Notes under the pieces: generated by a model
Seen by the model: only the letters and a program-made list of their open reading frames with translations
The model's database searches: none
What the model was told of the DNA's origin: nothing
Made by a program: the position numbers and the translations under genes
Shown: positions 18,501 through 26,400 of the stretch, one piece after another
Numbering within the stretch: position 1 is the first letter of the stretch
Layout: each line of letters begins with the position of its first letter
From: Xanthomonas translucens pv. cerealis
GTDB lineage: Bacteria; Pseudomonadota; Gammaproteobacteria; Xanthomonadales; Xanthomonadaceae
Direction of reading: 5' to 3'
Assembly: GCF_006838285.1 (NCBI RefSeq)
Contig: NZ_CP038228.1
Span: forward strand, 1,302,001-1,366,000
Length of the DNA: 64,000 bases

Positions 18501-19466
18501 ATGTCCGACAACGCCCCCCGCCTGCTCACCGTCGCGATCACCTCGCGTGCCCTGTTCGATCTGGAAGAGGGCCATGCCCTGTTCGAGAAGGAAGGGGTGG
18601 AGGCATACAGCGCGTACCAGCGCGAGCGCGAGGACGATGTGCTGGCGCCAGGCGTGGCGTTTCCGGTGGTGCGCAAGCTGCTGGCGCTGAACCAGGGCAC
18701 GCCGCCGGAGACTCCGCCGGTGGAGGTGATCCTGCTGTCGCGCAATTCCGCCGACACCGGGCTGCGCATCTTCAATTCGATCCAGCACTACGGGCTAGGC
18801 ATCGTCCGCGCCACCTTCACCTCCGGCGAGGCCACCTGGCCCTACGTCAAGCCGTTCGGCACCGACCTGTTCCTGTCGGCCAATCCGGAATCGGTGCGGC
18901 GCGCGCTGAGTCACGGCATCGCCGCGGCGACGATCTTGCCCAAGGCGCCGGGCGAACATGCGCAAGAGGCGGCTGCGGCGGCCGGGGCGATCGATTCCGA
19001 GCGCCTGTCCACGCAGCTGCGCATCGCCTTCGACGGCGATGCGGTGATCTTCGGCGACGAGGGCGAGCGTTTCTCGCGCGAGCAGGGGGTGGAAGCGTTC
19101 GGCCGCTACGAGCGTGAGAATGCGCGCGAGCCGCTGACCGGCGGGCCGTTCCGCAATTTCCTGTCCGCGCTGCATGCCTTGCAGTCTGCGTTCCCGGCCG
19201 GCGAGGCCTCGCCGATCCGCACTGCGCTGGTCACCGCGCGTTCGGCGCCGGCGCACGAGCGGGTGATCCGCACGTTGCGCGAGTGGGGCGTGCGCCTGGA
19301 CGAGGCGCTGTTCCTCGGCGGCCGCCACAAGGGGCCGTTCCTGCAGGCGTTCGGCGCCGACATCTTCTTCGACGACTCGCAGCACAACATCGACAGCGCC
19401 GCACGCGAGCGCGTGGCCGCCGGGCACGTGCCGCATGGCGTGGCCAACCTCATCGCCAAGCCGTGA
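18501..19466 (+). CDS. 5'-nucleotidase (cytosolic NT5C1-like family)
   Basis: A 321-residue protein matching the bacterial relatives of cytosolic 5'-nucleotidase I, which dephosphorylate nucleoside monophosphates. The N-terminus MSDNAPRLLTVAITSRALFD is followed by paired segments with the same register (EGHALFEKEGVEAY and EGERFSREQGVEAFGRYE), typical of this family. RIAFDGDAVIFGDE contains the DxDxxxF-type catalytic aspartates. The following gene overlaps its stop by 4 bp (GTGA), so they are likely cotranscribed. Preferred nucleotide is unknown. Confidence 0.85.
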   Translation: MSDNAPRLLTVAITSRALFDLEEGHALFEKEGVEAYSAYQREREDDVLAPGVAFPVVRKLLALNQGTPPETPPVEVILLSRNSADTGLRIFNSIQHYGLGIVRATFTSGEATWPYVKPFGTDLFLSANPESVRRALSHGIAAATILPKAPGEHAQEAAAAAGAIDSERLSTQLRIAFDGDAVIFGDEGERFSREQGVEAFGRYERENAREPLTGGPFRNFLSALHALQSAFPAGEASPIRTALVTARSAPAHERVIRTLREWGVRLDEALFLGGRHKGPFLQAFGADIFFDDSQHNIDSAARERVAAGHVPHGVANLIAKP

Positions 19467-20281
19467 GCGCGGCCTCCGGCGGCAATCGCGGCGCAGGCGG
19501 TCGCTGGGCCACGCTGCGCCAGCTGCTGCGGCCCGACCGGGCGCAGGCGCACGCGCTGCATCCGGGACAGCCCTATCTGGAACGCGGCTGGCGCTACACC
19601 AGCCTGCAGTTCAAGGGCGAAGTGACCCAGAGCCGGATGCTCACCTGGTGGCCGCACCTGCTGGAGGTGGGCTATACCCGCAGCATGCTCGGTGCGCTGC
19701 TGCTGCGGCCGGAGCCGCGCTGCATCGGCATCGTCGGCCTGGGCGGCGGCTCGCAGGCCAAATTCTGTTACCGGCACTTGCCACAGGCGCGGATCGAGGC
19801 GATCGAGGCCGATGCCGACGTGCTGGCGCTGCGCGACGCTTTCCACATCCCGGCTGACGATGCGCGCTTCCAGGCGCTGCACGGCGACGGCGCGCAGCTG
19901 CTGCCGCAGCGCCGCGGCCGCTACGATCTGTTGCTGCTCGATGCCTACGATGCCGAGGGCATTCCCGCAGCGCTGCGCACGCGCGGTTTCTACGATGCGT
20001 GCCACGCCGCGCTGACGCCCGGCGGCGTGCTGGCGGTGAACCTGTACGCCACCGACACCCGCCAGCACGTGGCGCACTTGCGCAAGATCTTCGGCGGCCG
20101 CGTGCTGCGCATGGACGAGCCGGAACTTGACAACCATGTGGTGTTCGCCTGGACCGGCGATGTGCAGGCGCTGGATGCGCGCGCTACGCTGGCGCGCCTG
20201 TCGTGGTCGGCGCGCTGGCAACTGCGGCCCACGTTCCAGCGCCTGCAGCGCGCGCTTGAGACGACCGCCTGGCGCCGCTGA
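19463..20281 (+). CDS. Spermidine synthase-like (polyamine aminopropyltransferase fold) protein
   Basis: Start GTG 19463 overlaps the stop of the upstream 5'-nucleotidase; 272 residues. The Rossmann core shows GIVGLGGGSQAKFCYRHLP, the acidic EAIEADADVLALRD, and LLLLDAYDAEGIP, which matches the catalytic-loop position of spermidine synthases. The C-terminus carries TPGGVLAVNLYA. The family includes true aminopropyltransferases and uncharacterised homologues fused to or near other genes. The N-terminal beta-hairpin domain is short, so polyamine synthesis is not assured. No speD is nearby. Confidence 0.75.
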   Translation: MSAASGGNRGAGGRWATLRQLLRPDRAQAHALHPGQPYLERGWRYTSLQFKGEVTQSRMLTWWPHLLEVGYTRSMLGALLLRPEPRCIGIVGLGGGSQAKFCYRHLPQARIEAIEADADVLALRDAFHIPADDARFQALHGDGAQLLPQRRGRYDLLLLDAYDAEGIPAALRTRGFYDACHAALTPGGVLAVNLYATDTRQHVAHLRKIFGGRVLRMDEPELDNHVVFAWTGDVQALDARATLARLSWSARWQLRPTFQRLQRALETTAWRR

Positions 20282-20634
20282 GCGGCGCGTCGCTGCGACA
20301 TGCCGCCCGTCGCAGTGGGAGCGGCTTCAGTCGCGACGAGCGCAGGCGGATAGCACCTTGGCTCCGGCCCCTTGTTGGGGCGGATGCATCGAGCAGTCTG
20401 GACTGAAGTCCCTCCCACAGTGCAGCCAGCCGGCTTGCCGCAAGTCTCTTGTGGGAGCGACTTCAGTCGCGACGGGCGGAGTGGGAAGCCGCTATGGTGT
20501 TGGCAATCTGTGGGGGGGGGAAGCCTGCACTCACCGATTCGGTCGCAAGCTTCCTGTAGTGACTCTGGGTGGCCTCGGACCATCAGTCGCGACTGATGTT
20601 TCTTCCGGCGCCGATGTCGCGGCCGACGCAGCTC
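20282..20634. repeat. Cluster of GGAGCGACTTCAGTCGCGAC palindromic intergenic repeats
   Basis: No gene is seen in 353 bp. At least three units of the form GGGAGCGxCTTCAGTCGCGAC are present (near 20318 and 20455, and inverted near 20400), with a degenerate one near 20585. Each can fold as CTTCAGTCGCGACTGAAG-like hairpins. They occur in alternating orientation, as do REP-type elements. Confidence 0.8.
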
Positions 20635-21171
20635 CTACAACGGCAGCAGGATGTTGCTGAGCTTCCAGCGCAGCCCGTCGCGGGTGAACACGCAGGGTAC
20701 TGCGGTGCCGTCGGCGGTGTGGAGGGTGGCGACGAAGCGCGAGGTCGATTCGAAGCGGTGTTCGGCCTGCCGCAACGGTTGCGGCGGACGCGGCGCGGCG
20801 TAGGTGTCGCCGCCGGCGGTGTCGCCGCTGGCGCGTTTCCATAGCGCATCGCCTTGCAGCAGCGCGCCGATCCCGGCCGGGGTGACCATCGCATCCACGC
20901 CGATGCCGCTGACGCTGCCGGCCAGCGACAGCAGCGCGCCGCCGAACAGGCCGGACTGCAGGTCCGGCCCGGCGCGGCGCAGCAACGCATCGTTCACCTG
21001 TGCCTTCAGGTTGACCCGCAGGGTGGGGAAGTCGACATAGCGCTCCAGCGCCGCCGCATCGCGCTGCTGCAGCGCCTGGCTGATACCGCGGATCGCCAAG
21101 TAGGGCCCGGCGACGACATAGCCGCCGAGCGTGAGCAGGGCGAGGAACAGCAAGGCCAGCCATTTTTTCAT
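20635..21171 (-). CDS. DUF2939 family membrane-anchored protein
   Basis: A 178-residue protein with an N-terminal uncleaved membrane anchor or signal (KKWLALLFLALLTLGGYVVA). The body reads GPYLAIRGISQALQQRDAAA and LERYVDFPTLRVNLKAQVND, the DUF2939 hallmark; the C-terminal half ends FTRDGLRWKLSNILLPL. The family has no assigned function. The gene is isolated between two repeat-filled gaps, so no operon context is available. Confidence 0.85.
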   Translation of the reverse strand: MKKWLALLFLALLTLGGYVVAGPYLAIRGISQALQQRDAAALERYVDFPTLRVNLKAQVNDALLRRAGPDLQSGLFGGALLSLAGSVSGIGVDAMVTPAGIGALLQGDALWKRASGDTAGGDTYAAPRPPQPLRQAEHRFESTSRFVATLHTADGTAVPCVFTRDGLRWKLSNILLPL

Positions 21172-21446
21172 CCTGTGCCTCGTGGTTCACAAGCTTTTGT
21201 GGAGCGGCTTCAGCCGCGACGAACGACGCCAGGAACCTTGGCGGTTTTGCTTGTCTGTCGCGGCTGAAGCCGCTCCTGCAGTGCAACCTGGGAGCAAACC
21301 GCAAGCACCTTGTAGGAGCGACTTCAGTCGCGACGAACGAAGCGGTGGACGTGCCGCGACTGGGCAGCGTCGTGACTGAAGTCCCTCCAACAGTGCACCC
21401 TGCCAACAGGCCGCAAGTTCCTGTGCCTGTGGGAGCACGGCCATCT
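21172..21446. repeat. Second cluster of CTTCAGCCGCGAC palindromic repeats
   Basis: About four units with alternating orientation: near 21198 and 21316 in the form GGAGCGxCTTCAG(C/T)CGCGACGAACG, inverted near 21258 and 21370. Spacing is about 55-60 bp. No gene is seen. Confidence 0.8.
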
Positions 21447-22133
21447 CTAGAATTCCAGATCCAGCGCCGCGCACAGGTAATCCACGAACGGGGCCAGCGT
21501 CTGCAGATCGGCGGCCACCAGCGAGCGTAGTTTCGGCCCGGTCATGGTGGCGTCGTCGAGCTGGCGCCAGAACACCCAGTTCTTGTGCTTGAGGTCGTCA
21601 ATGAATTCGAACTCGGCGGGAAAGCCGCGCGGCGGCCGCACCAGTATTTCCGTGGCCTCGAAATCGAAGCGGCGGCGCAGCTTCGGCGCGTGCGCGGCGG
21701 CTTTCCAGCTGCCGGGGTTGTTGAAGATGAACTGGCGCACTTTGCGCTGCGTGTCCGCTTCCGGATGCCACAGGCCGGCGCCGACGAAGCTCTCGCCCGG
21801 CTGCAGGTGGAGGTAGAACGACGGCGCCGGCACCTGCTTGCGCCGCTCATGGAACAGGCGCGCGCCCTGCCAGGTCTTGTACGGCGATTTGTCGTGGGAG
21901 AAGCGCGCGTCGCGATGGATGCGAAACAGCGAGCCGCCGACCCCGCGCGGGTCGGAGCGGAAATGTTGGCTGACCTGGGCCAGGTCCGGCTGCAGGTCGG
22001 TGATCAGGCGCAGGAACGGCTGGCGCACGTGTTCCTCGTACTTGTGCCGGTTGTCGTTGAACCAGACCTTGTCGTTGTGCCGCGCCAGGGCACGCAGGAA
22101 CTTGAAGCTGGCGGCGCTGAAATAAGCGGTCAT
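21447..22133 (-). CDS. DUF2461 family protein
   Basis: A 228-residue cytoplasmic protein. The N-terminus reads FSAASFKFLRALARHNDKVW, followed by FNDNRHKYEEHVRQPFLRLI. The mid region has FRIHRDARFSHDKSPYKTW, then FYLHLQPGESFVGAGLWHP. All are signature segments of DUF2461, whose biochemical function is not known. The start overlaps the stop of the exonuclease I gene by 4 bp (ATGA), suggesting translational coupling; whether this means a shared DNA-repair role is open. Confidence 0.88.
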   Translation of the reverse strand: MTAYFSAASFKFLRALARHNDKVWFNDNRHKYEEHVRQPFLRLITDLQPDLAQVSQHFRSDPRGVGGSLFRIHRDARFSHDKSPYKTWQGARLFHERRKQVPAPSFYLHLQPGESFVGAGLWHPEADTQRKVRQFIFNNPGSWKAAAHAPKLRRRFDFEATEILVRPPRGFPAEFEFIDDLKHKNWVFWRQLDDATMTGPKLRSLVAADLQTLAPFVDYLCAALDLEF

Positions 22134-23569
22134 AGGGTGCGTTGCAGGTCCTGGCCCCAAGCGGCCAGCTGGTCGAGCAGGGCTTGCTTGGTAGCATCGT
22201 CGGGGTGAGCCGAGCGTAAATCGGCCAGCTGCGCGTGGTAGGCGTCGAAGCCCAGTTCGGACAGGTCGCTGTCGCCGTGCAGGCGCCCGCGCCGGTAGTC
22301 GTCCCAGCGGCCCTGCTCGGCGATCGATAGCGTCTGCGGCCAGTTGCGCGCGCGATAGCGGAACAGCAGTTCGGGCAGACGCGGATCGCGGAAGCCGGAT
22401 TCCAGCGGCGCCAGCTGCGCCGGCGGGGTGGCGCGCACCTGCGCCATCGCGCGCTTGTCGGCGTCGGCCAGGAAACCGTCGTACAGCGAGGCATCCACGT
22501 CGGCCGGGGCCGATGCGCGTTCGTTGCCGAACACGCGGCGCACCTTCTCGGCCAGTTCCGGCCCGGCCTCGCGCAGGCGCGCGGCTTTGGCCAGGATCTG
22601 CGCCGGGTCGATCTGCAGGCGCGCGAAATCCGGATCGCGCAGATGCGCCCAGGCGACCAGCGCCGGCGCCTTGTTCAGGTGCACTTCCTTCAACGGGATG
22701 CGCTGTTCGCCTTCGGGCAGGTCGGCCTGCGGCGTGTACAGGCGGTCGGCGATCTGCTCGGGCGTATAGCGCAGCAGCGGTTCGATATCGCCTTCCAGGT
22801 CGAACACCAGCACCCGGCTGTCGATGCGCGGATGCCGCGCCAGCGGCAGCACCGGCGCCGCGCACAGGCGCGTTGCCGGATAGCGCATCGACACGTGCAG
22901 CACCGGTTGCATCGCCACCACGTCGAGCAGGCCGCCGCAGAAGCGTTTGTCGCGCAGTTTCAGCGCGTAGTCCCACAGCCGCGGCTGGTGTTCGCGGAAT
23001 AGCCGCGCCATGCCGATGGTGGCGTAGACGTCGGACAGCGCCTCGTGCGCGTCGCCGTCGCGCACGCCGTTGGCCAGCGCCAGCTGTTCCAGCTTGAACG
23101 AGGTGGCGCCGTCCTCGCGTTGCGGCCAGACGATGCCGTCCGGGCGCAGCGCGTGCATCAGCCGCAGCATGTCCAGCAGGTCCCAGCGCGAATTGCCGCC
23201 GCGCCACTCGCGCTCGTACGGATCGTGGAAATTGCGGAACAGGCCGTGGCGCACGAATTCGTCGTCGAAGCGCAGCGAGTTGTAGCCCAGCGTGCAGGTC
23301 TGCGGCCGCGCCATCTGCTCGGCGATGCGCGCGAACGCGTCGGCCTCGTTGATGCCGTCGCGCAAGGCCTGTTGTGGGGCGATGCCGGTGATCAGCGTGG
23401 CGATCGGCGAGGGCAGCAGGTCGTCGGCAGGCTGCACGAAGAAGCTGATCGGCTCTTCGACCGGGTGCAGCGCCGCATCGGTGCGCAGCGCCGCGAATTG
23501 GGCGATGCGCGTGCGCCGCGGATCGGCGCCGAAGGTTTCCAGGTCGTAGAACAGAAAGCTGTCGGGCAT
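22130..23569 (-). CDS. sbcB: Exodeoxyribonuclease I
   Basis: A 479-residue 3'-5' exonuclease acting on single-stranded DNA in recombination and mismatch repair. The N-terminal DEDD exonuclease motif FLFYDLETFGADPRRTRIAQ gives metal ligands D9 and E11. Further motifs are LGYNSLRFDDEFVRHGLF and the late DAHEALSDVYAT with the general-base His. The SH3-like and helical C-terminal domains follow, including QRIPLKEVHLNKAPALV. Length matches E. coli ExoI (about 475). It is followed directly by the overlapping DUF2461 gene. Confidence 0.94.
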   Translation of the reverse strand: MPDSFLFYDLETFGADPRRTRIAQFAALRTDAALHPVEEPISFFVQPADDLLPSPIATLITGIAPQQALRDGINEADAFARIAEQMARPQTCTLGYNSLRFDDEFVRHGLFRNFHDPYEREWRGGNSRWDLLDMLRLMHALRPDGIVWPQREDGATSFKLEQLALANGVRDGDAHEALSDVYATIGMARLFREHQPRLWDYALKLRDKRFCGGLLDVVAMQPVLHVSMRYPATRLCAAPVLPLARHPRIDSRVLVFDLEGDIEPLLRYTPEQIADRLYTPQADLPEGEQRIPLKEVHLNKAPALVAWAHLRDPDFARLQIDPAQILAKAARLREAGPELAEKVRRVFGNERASAPADVDASLYDGFLADADKRAMAQVRATPPAQLAPLESGFRDPRLPELLFRYRARNWPQTLSIAEQGRWDDYRRGRLHGDSDLSELGFDAYHAQLADLRSAHPDDATKQALLDQLAAWGQDLQRTL

Positions 23570-23684
23570 GGTTGGACCAGAGCGGTGTGGGGGAGTGCGT
23601 GTGGGTTCGCTTTTCGTAAGAGCGGCTTCAGCCGCGACCAAGGCTACCGCTAATGCCGCTCCTTCAGGGTAAGGCAAGATCGCC
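23570..23684. repeat. Single CTTCAGCCGCGAC repeat unit between kmo and sbcB
   Basis: AGAGCGGCTTCAGCCGCGAC at about 23621-23640 is a copy of the palindromic family seen around 20-21 kb and 58 kb. It lies in the gap after the kynurenine 3-monooxygenase gene and may act as a transcript-end hairpin. Confidence 0.75.
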
Positions 23685-25049
23685 TCAATGCGCGCCGTCC
23701 AGCGGTGCCAGGCGCGCGTGTACGGTACGTTCCAGCCAGGCCCAGTCGATCCGCGACAGATCGCTGTGGCCCTGCGTGGCCTGCACCAGGATCTGGCGCT
23801 GGATCTCGCTGCGCTCCAACGCCAACGCATACGGCGTGCGCAGGAAGGTGACCATGGTGTAGTGCGGCACGAAGCAGGTCGGGTGGCGGGTCTGCAGCGC
23901 GTGCTCCAGCTGGCGCTGCAGCAGGAAGCCTGCATCGCCGACGCGGTCGCGCATCTCGATGTAGTTTTCCAGCGCCATCTGCTGGATCGCGCTGGCGTTG
24001 GGCTTGCGCTGGGCTTCGAACGCGGCATAGGCGCGGCCCAGGTCTGGTTCGCGCTGCAGGTGCGTCGCCAACGCCACGCAGTCCTCGAACGCGCAGTTCA
24101 TGCCCTGGCCGTGGAACGGCACCATCGCGTGCGCAGCGTCGCCGAGCAGCACCGCGCGCCCGTCCAGGTGCCAGCGCTGCAGCCGCAGCGTGCCGAGCAG
24201 GCCAGGCGGGTGCTGTTCCCAGTGTTCGGCCAGTTGCGGCATCAGCGGCAGCGCGTCGGCGAAGTCGCGTTCGAACAACGCCATGGCTTCCGCGCCGCTG
24301 CGTATGGTGGCGAAACTGGGCTCGCCTTCGTTCGGCAGGAACAGGGTGACGGTGAAGGTGCCTTCGTCGTTGGGCAGGGCGATGCACATGTAGTGCCCGC
24401 GCGGCCAGATGTGCAGCGCGTTGGCCTCGATGCGGAAGCTGCCGTCGGCGTTGGGCGGGATTTCCAGTTCCTTGTACGAATGGTCCAGGAACTCGGTGTG
24501 CTCGGCCATCGGCGACTTGCGCTGCATCGCCGCGCGCAGCGCCGAGCCGGCACCGTCGGCGCCGATCATGCTGTGGAAGCGGATGTCGTGCGGCTGGTCG
24601 TCGCGGTCGTCGATGAAGCGCGCGTAGCCGGCGTCGAAGTCCACCGTATGCAGGCGCCGGTAGAAGTGGATCTGCGCGCCGGCCTGTTCGGCCAGCTGCA
24701 GCAGGGTGATGTTGAGGTCGTTGCGGTGCACCGACCAGATCACCTCGCTATCGTCGCGGCCATAGCGCTGCAACTGCTGGCGGCCGTCGGCGAAGTGCAC
24801 CATGCGCCCGCGCATCATCACCGCCTTGGCCATCACCGCGGCATCGGCGCCGGCCTGGCGCAACGCGTGCAGGCCGCGCTCGGCCAGGGCCAGGTTGATC
24901 GAGCGGCCGCGCTCGTAGTCCTGGATGCGCGGGTCGCCGCGGCGCTCGTAGACGGTGACGCGCCAGCCCTGGCGCGAGAGCAGGATGGCGAGCAGGGAGC
25001 CGGCCAGGCCGGCGCCGATCAGGGTGATGCTGCGGGGGGAGGCGCTCAA
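23685..25049 (-). CDS. kmo: Kynurenine 3-monooxygenase
   Basis: A FAD/NADPH aromatic hydroxylase converting L-kynurenine to 3-hydroxykynurenine. I place the start at TTG 25047-25049 (then SASPRSITLIGAGLAGS). The frame stays open to an ATG at 25145, but that would overlap the kynU coding region by 47 bp and add a Pro/Lys-rich tail unlike the family. At 454 residues the length fits. Motifs are the GxGxxG dinucleotide fold LIGAGLAGSLLAILLS, the RGRSINLALAERG segment, and the FAD ribityl motif GDAAHAMVPFHGQGMNCAFE. It is the last gene of the haaO-FUSC-kynU-kmo set. Confidence 0.93.
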   Translation of the reverse strand: MSASPRSITLIGAGLAGSLLAILLSRQGWRVTVYERRGDPRIQDYERGRSINLALAERGLHALRQAGADAAVMAKAVMMRGRMVHFADGRQQLQRYGRDDSEVIWSVHRNDLNITLLQLAEQAGAQIHFYRRLHTVDFDAGYARFIDDRDDQPHDIRFHSMIGADGAGSALRAAMQRKSPMAEHTEFLDHSYKELEIPPNADGSFRIEANALHIWPRGHYMCIALPNDEGTFTVTLFLPNEGEPSFATIRSGAEAMALFERDFADALPLMPQLAEHWEQHPPGLLGTLRLQRWHLDGRAVLLGDAAHAMVPFHGQGMNCAFEDCVALATHLQREPDLGRAYAAFEAQRKPNASAIQQMALENYIEMRDRVGDAGFLLQRQLEHALQTRHPTCFVPHYTMVTFLRTPYALALERSEIQRQILVQATQGHSDLSRIDWAWLERTVHARLAPLDGAH

Positions 25050-25098
25050 GGAAAGATCCGGCAAGACGCGCGGCCTCGGCCGCGCAGGAGGGGGCGGC

Positions 25099-26370
25099 TC
25101 AGACGCCGGCCCAGGTTTCCACTTCTTCGACGAAGCGGTAGACATCGCAATAGCGGTTGTACAGCGGCACCGGGCTGATCCGGATCACGTCCGGCTCGCG
25201 CCAGTCGCCGAGCACGCCGACCGACTGCAGGTACTCGAACAGCGCGCGGCCGCGCTCGCGCCCGCCGATCACGCGCAGCGACAGCTGGCAGCCGCGCTGC
25301 GCCGGGTCGGCGGGGGTGAGGATCTGCAAGGTCGCGGCCAGGCGCGCGCGGATCAGCGTCTCCAGGTAGCCGGTGAGCTGCAGCGACTTGCGCCGCAGCG
25401 CCGGCAGCCCGGCGCGCTCGAACAGTTCCAACGAGGCGCGCAGCGGCGCCATGCTCAGGATCGGCGGATTGCTCAGCTGCCAGCCGTCCGCGCCGGGTGC
25501 GGCGACGAACTCCTGCCGCATCTGGAAGCGGGTGCGCTTGTCGTGGCCCCACCAGCCGGCGAAGCGCGGGGTGTCGCCGTGGCCGTGGCGTTCGTGCACG
25601 AAGGCGCCGGCGACCGCGCCGGGGCCGGCGTTGAGGTACTTGTAGTGGCACCACACCGCGAAATCGGGCGCGCTGTCGTGCAGGCTCAGCGGGATGTTGC
25701 CGACCGCATGCGCCAGATCGAAGCCGACCGCGGCGCCGGCCGTGCGCGCCAGCCGCGCCACCGCGTCCAGGTCGAAGGCCTGCCCGGTGCGGTACTGAAC
25801 GCCCGGCCACAGCACCAGCGCCAGGCGCGGGCCGTGTTCGGCGATGGCGCGTTCGATCGCCGCCAGCGACACGATGCCGTCGGCGCCGTCCGGCTGCACT
25901 TCGATCAGCTCGGTGGCCGGATCGAAGCCGTGGAAGCGGATCTGCGAGGCCAGCGCATGCTGGTCGGACGGGAACGCGCCGGCCTCGGTCAGGATCGCCG
26001 GGCGCTCGCGGGTGGGGCGGTAGAAGCTGACCATCAGCAGGTGCAGGTTCACCGTCAGCGTATTCATCGCCACCACTTCGTGCGGCAGCGCGCCGACCAG
26101 CTGCGCCAGCGGCGCGGCCAGCAGTTCGTGGTAGGTCATCCACTGCGTGTCGCCGCTGAAGTGGCCTTCCACCGCCAGCGCCGCCCATTTGTCCAGCACC
26201 TCCTGCACCGCGGCGCGGGCGCCGCGCGGCTGCAGGCCGAGCGAATGGCCGACGAGGTAGGTCTGGTCGGCGCCCTGGTGCTGGGGGAACAGGAATTGGC
26301 CGCGCAGTTCGCGCAGCGGGTCGGCGGCGTCGAGCGCGGTGGCGTGGTGGCGGGTCAGGATCTCGTTCAT
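25099..26370 (-). CDS. kynU: Kynureninase
   Basis: A PLP enzyme cleaving 3-hydroxykynurenine (or kynurenine) to 3-hydroxyanthranilate and alanine. The start ATG at 26370 (MNEILTRHHATALDAADPLR) gives 423 residues; a further in-frame ATG lies 9 codons upstream. Visible motifs are GHSLGLQPRGA, EAGAFPSDQHALASQ, the PLP-aspartate region AVGFDLAHAVGN, and the Schiff-base lysine in WCHYKYLNAGPGA. It sits 30 bp after the FUSC gene and 49 bp before kmo, all in one direction, consistent with one transcript for the late tryptophan-to-NAD branch. Confidence 0.95.
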   Translation of the reverse strand: MNEILTRHHATALDAADPLRELRGQFLFPQHQGADQTYLVGHSLGLQPRGARAAVQEVLDKWAALAVEGHFSGDTQWMTYHELLAAPLAQLVGALPHEVVAMNTLTVNLHLLMVSFYRPTRERPAILTEAGAFPSDQHALASQIRFHGFDPATELIEVQPDGADGIVSLAAIERAIAEHGPRLALVLWPGVQYRTGQAFDLDAVARLARTAGAAVGFDLAHAVGNIPLSLHDSAPDFAVWCHYKYLNAGPGAVAGAFVHERHGHGDTPRFAGWWGHDKRTRFQMRQEFVAAPGADGWQLSNPPILSMAPLRASLELFERAGLPALRRKSLQLTGYLETLIRARLAATLQILTPADPAQRGCQLSLRVIGGRERGRALFEYLQSVGVLGDWREPDVIRISPVPLYNRYCDVYRFVEEVETWAGV

Positions 26371-26400
26371 CGGCAGCGGGCAGCAGGGCGAGGGCACAGT

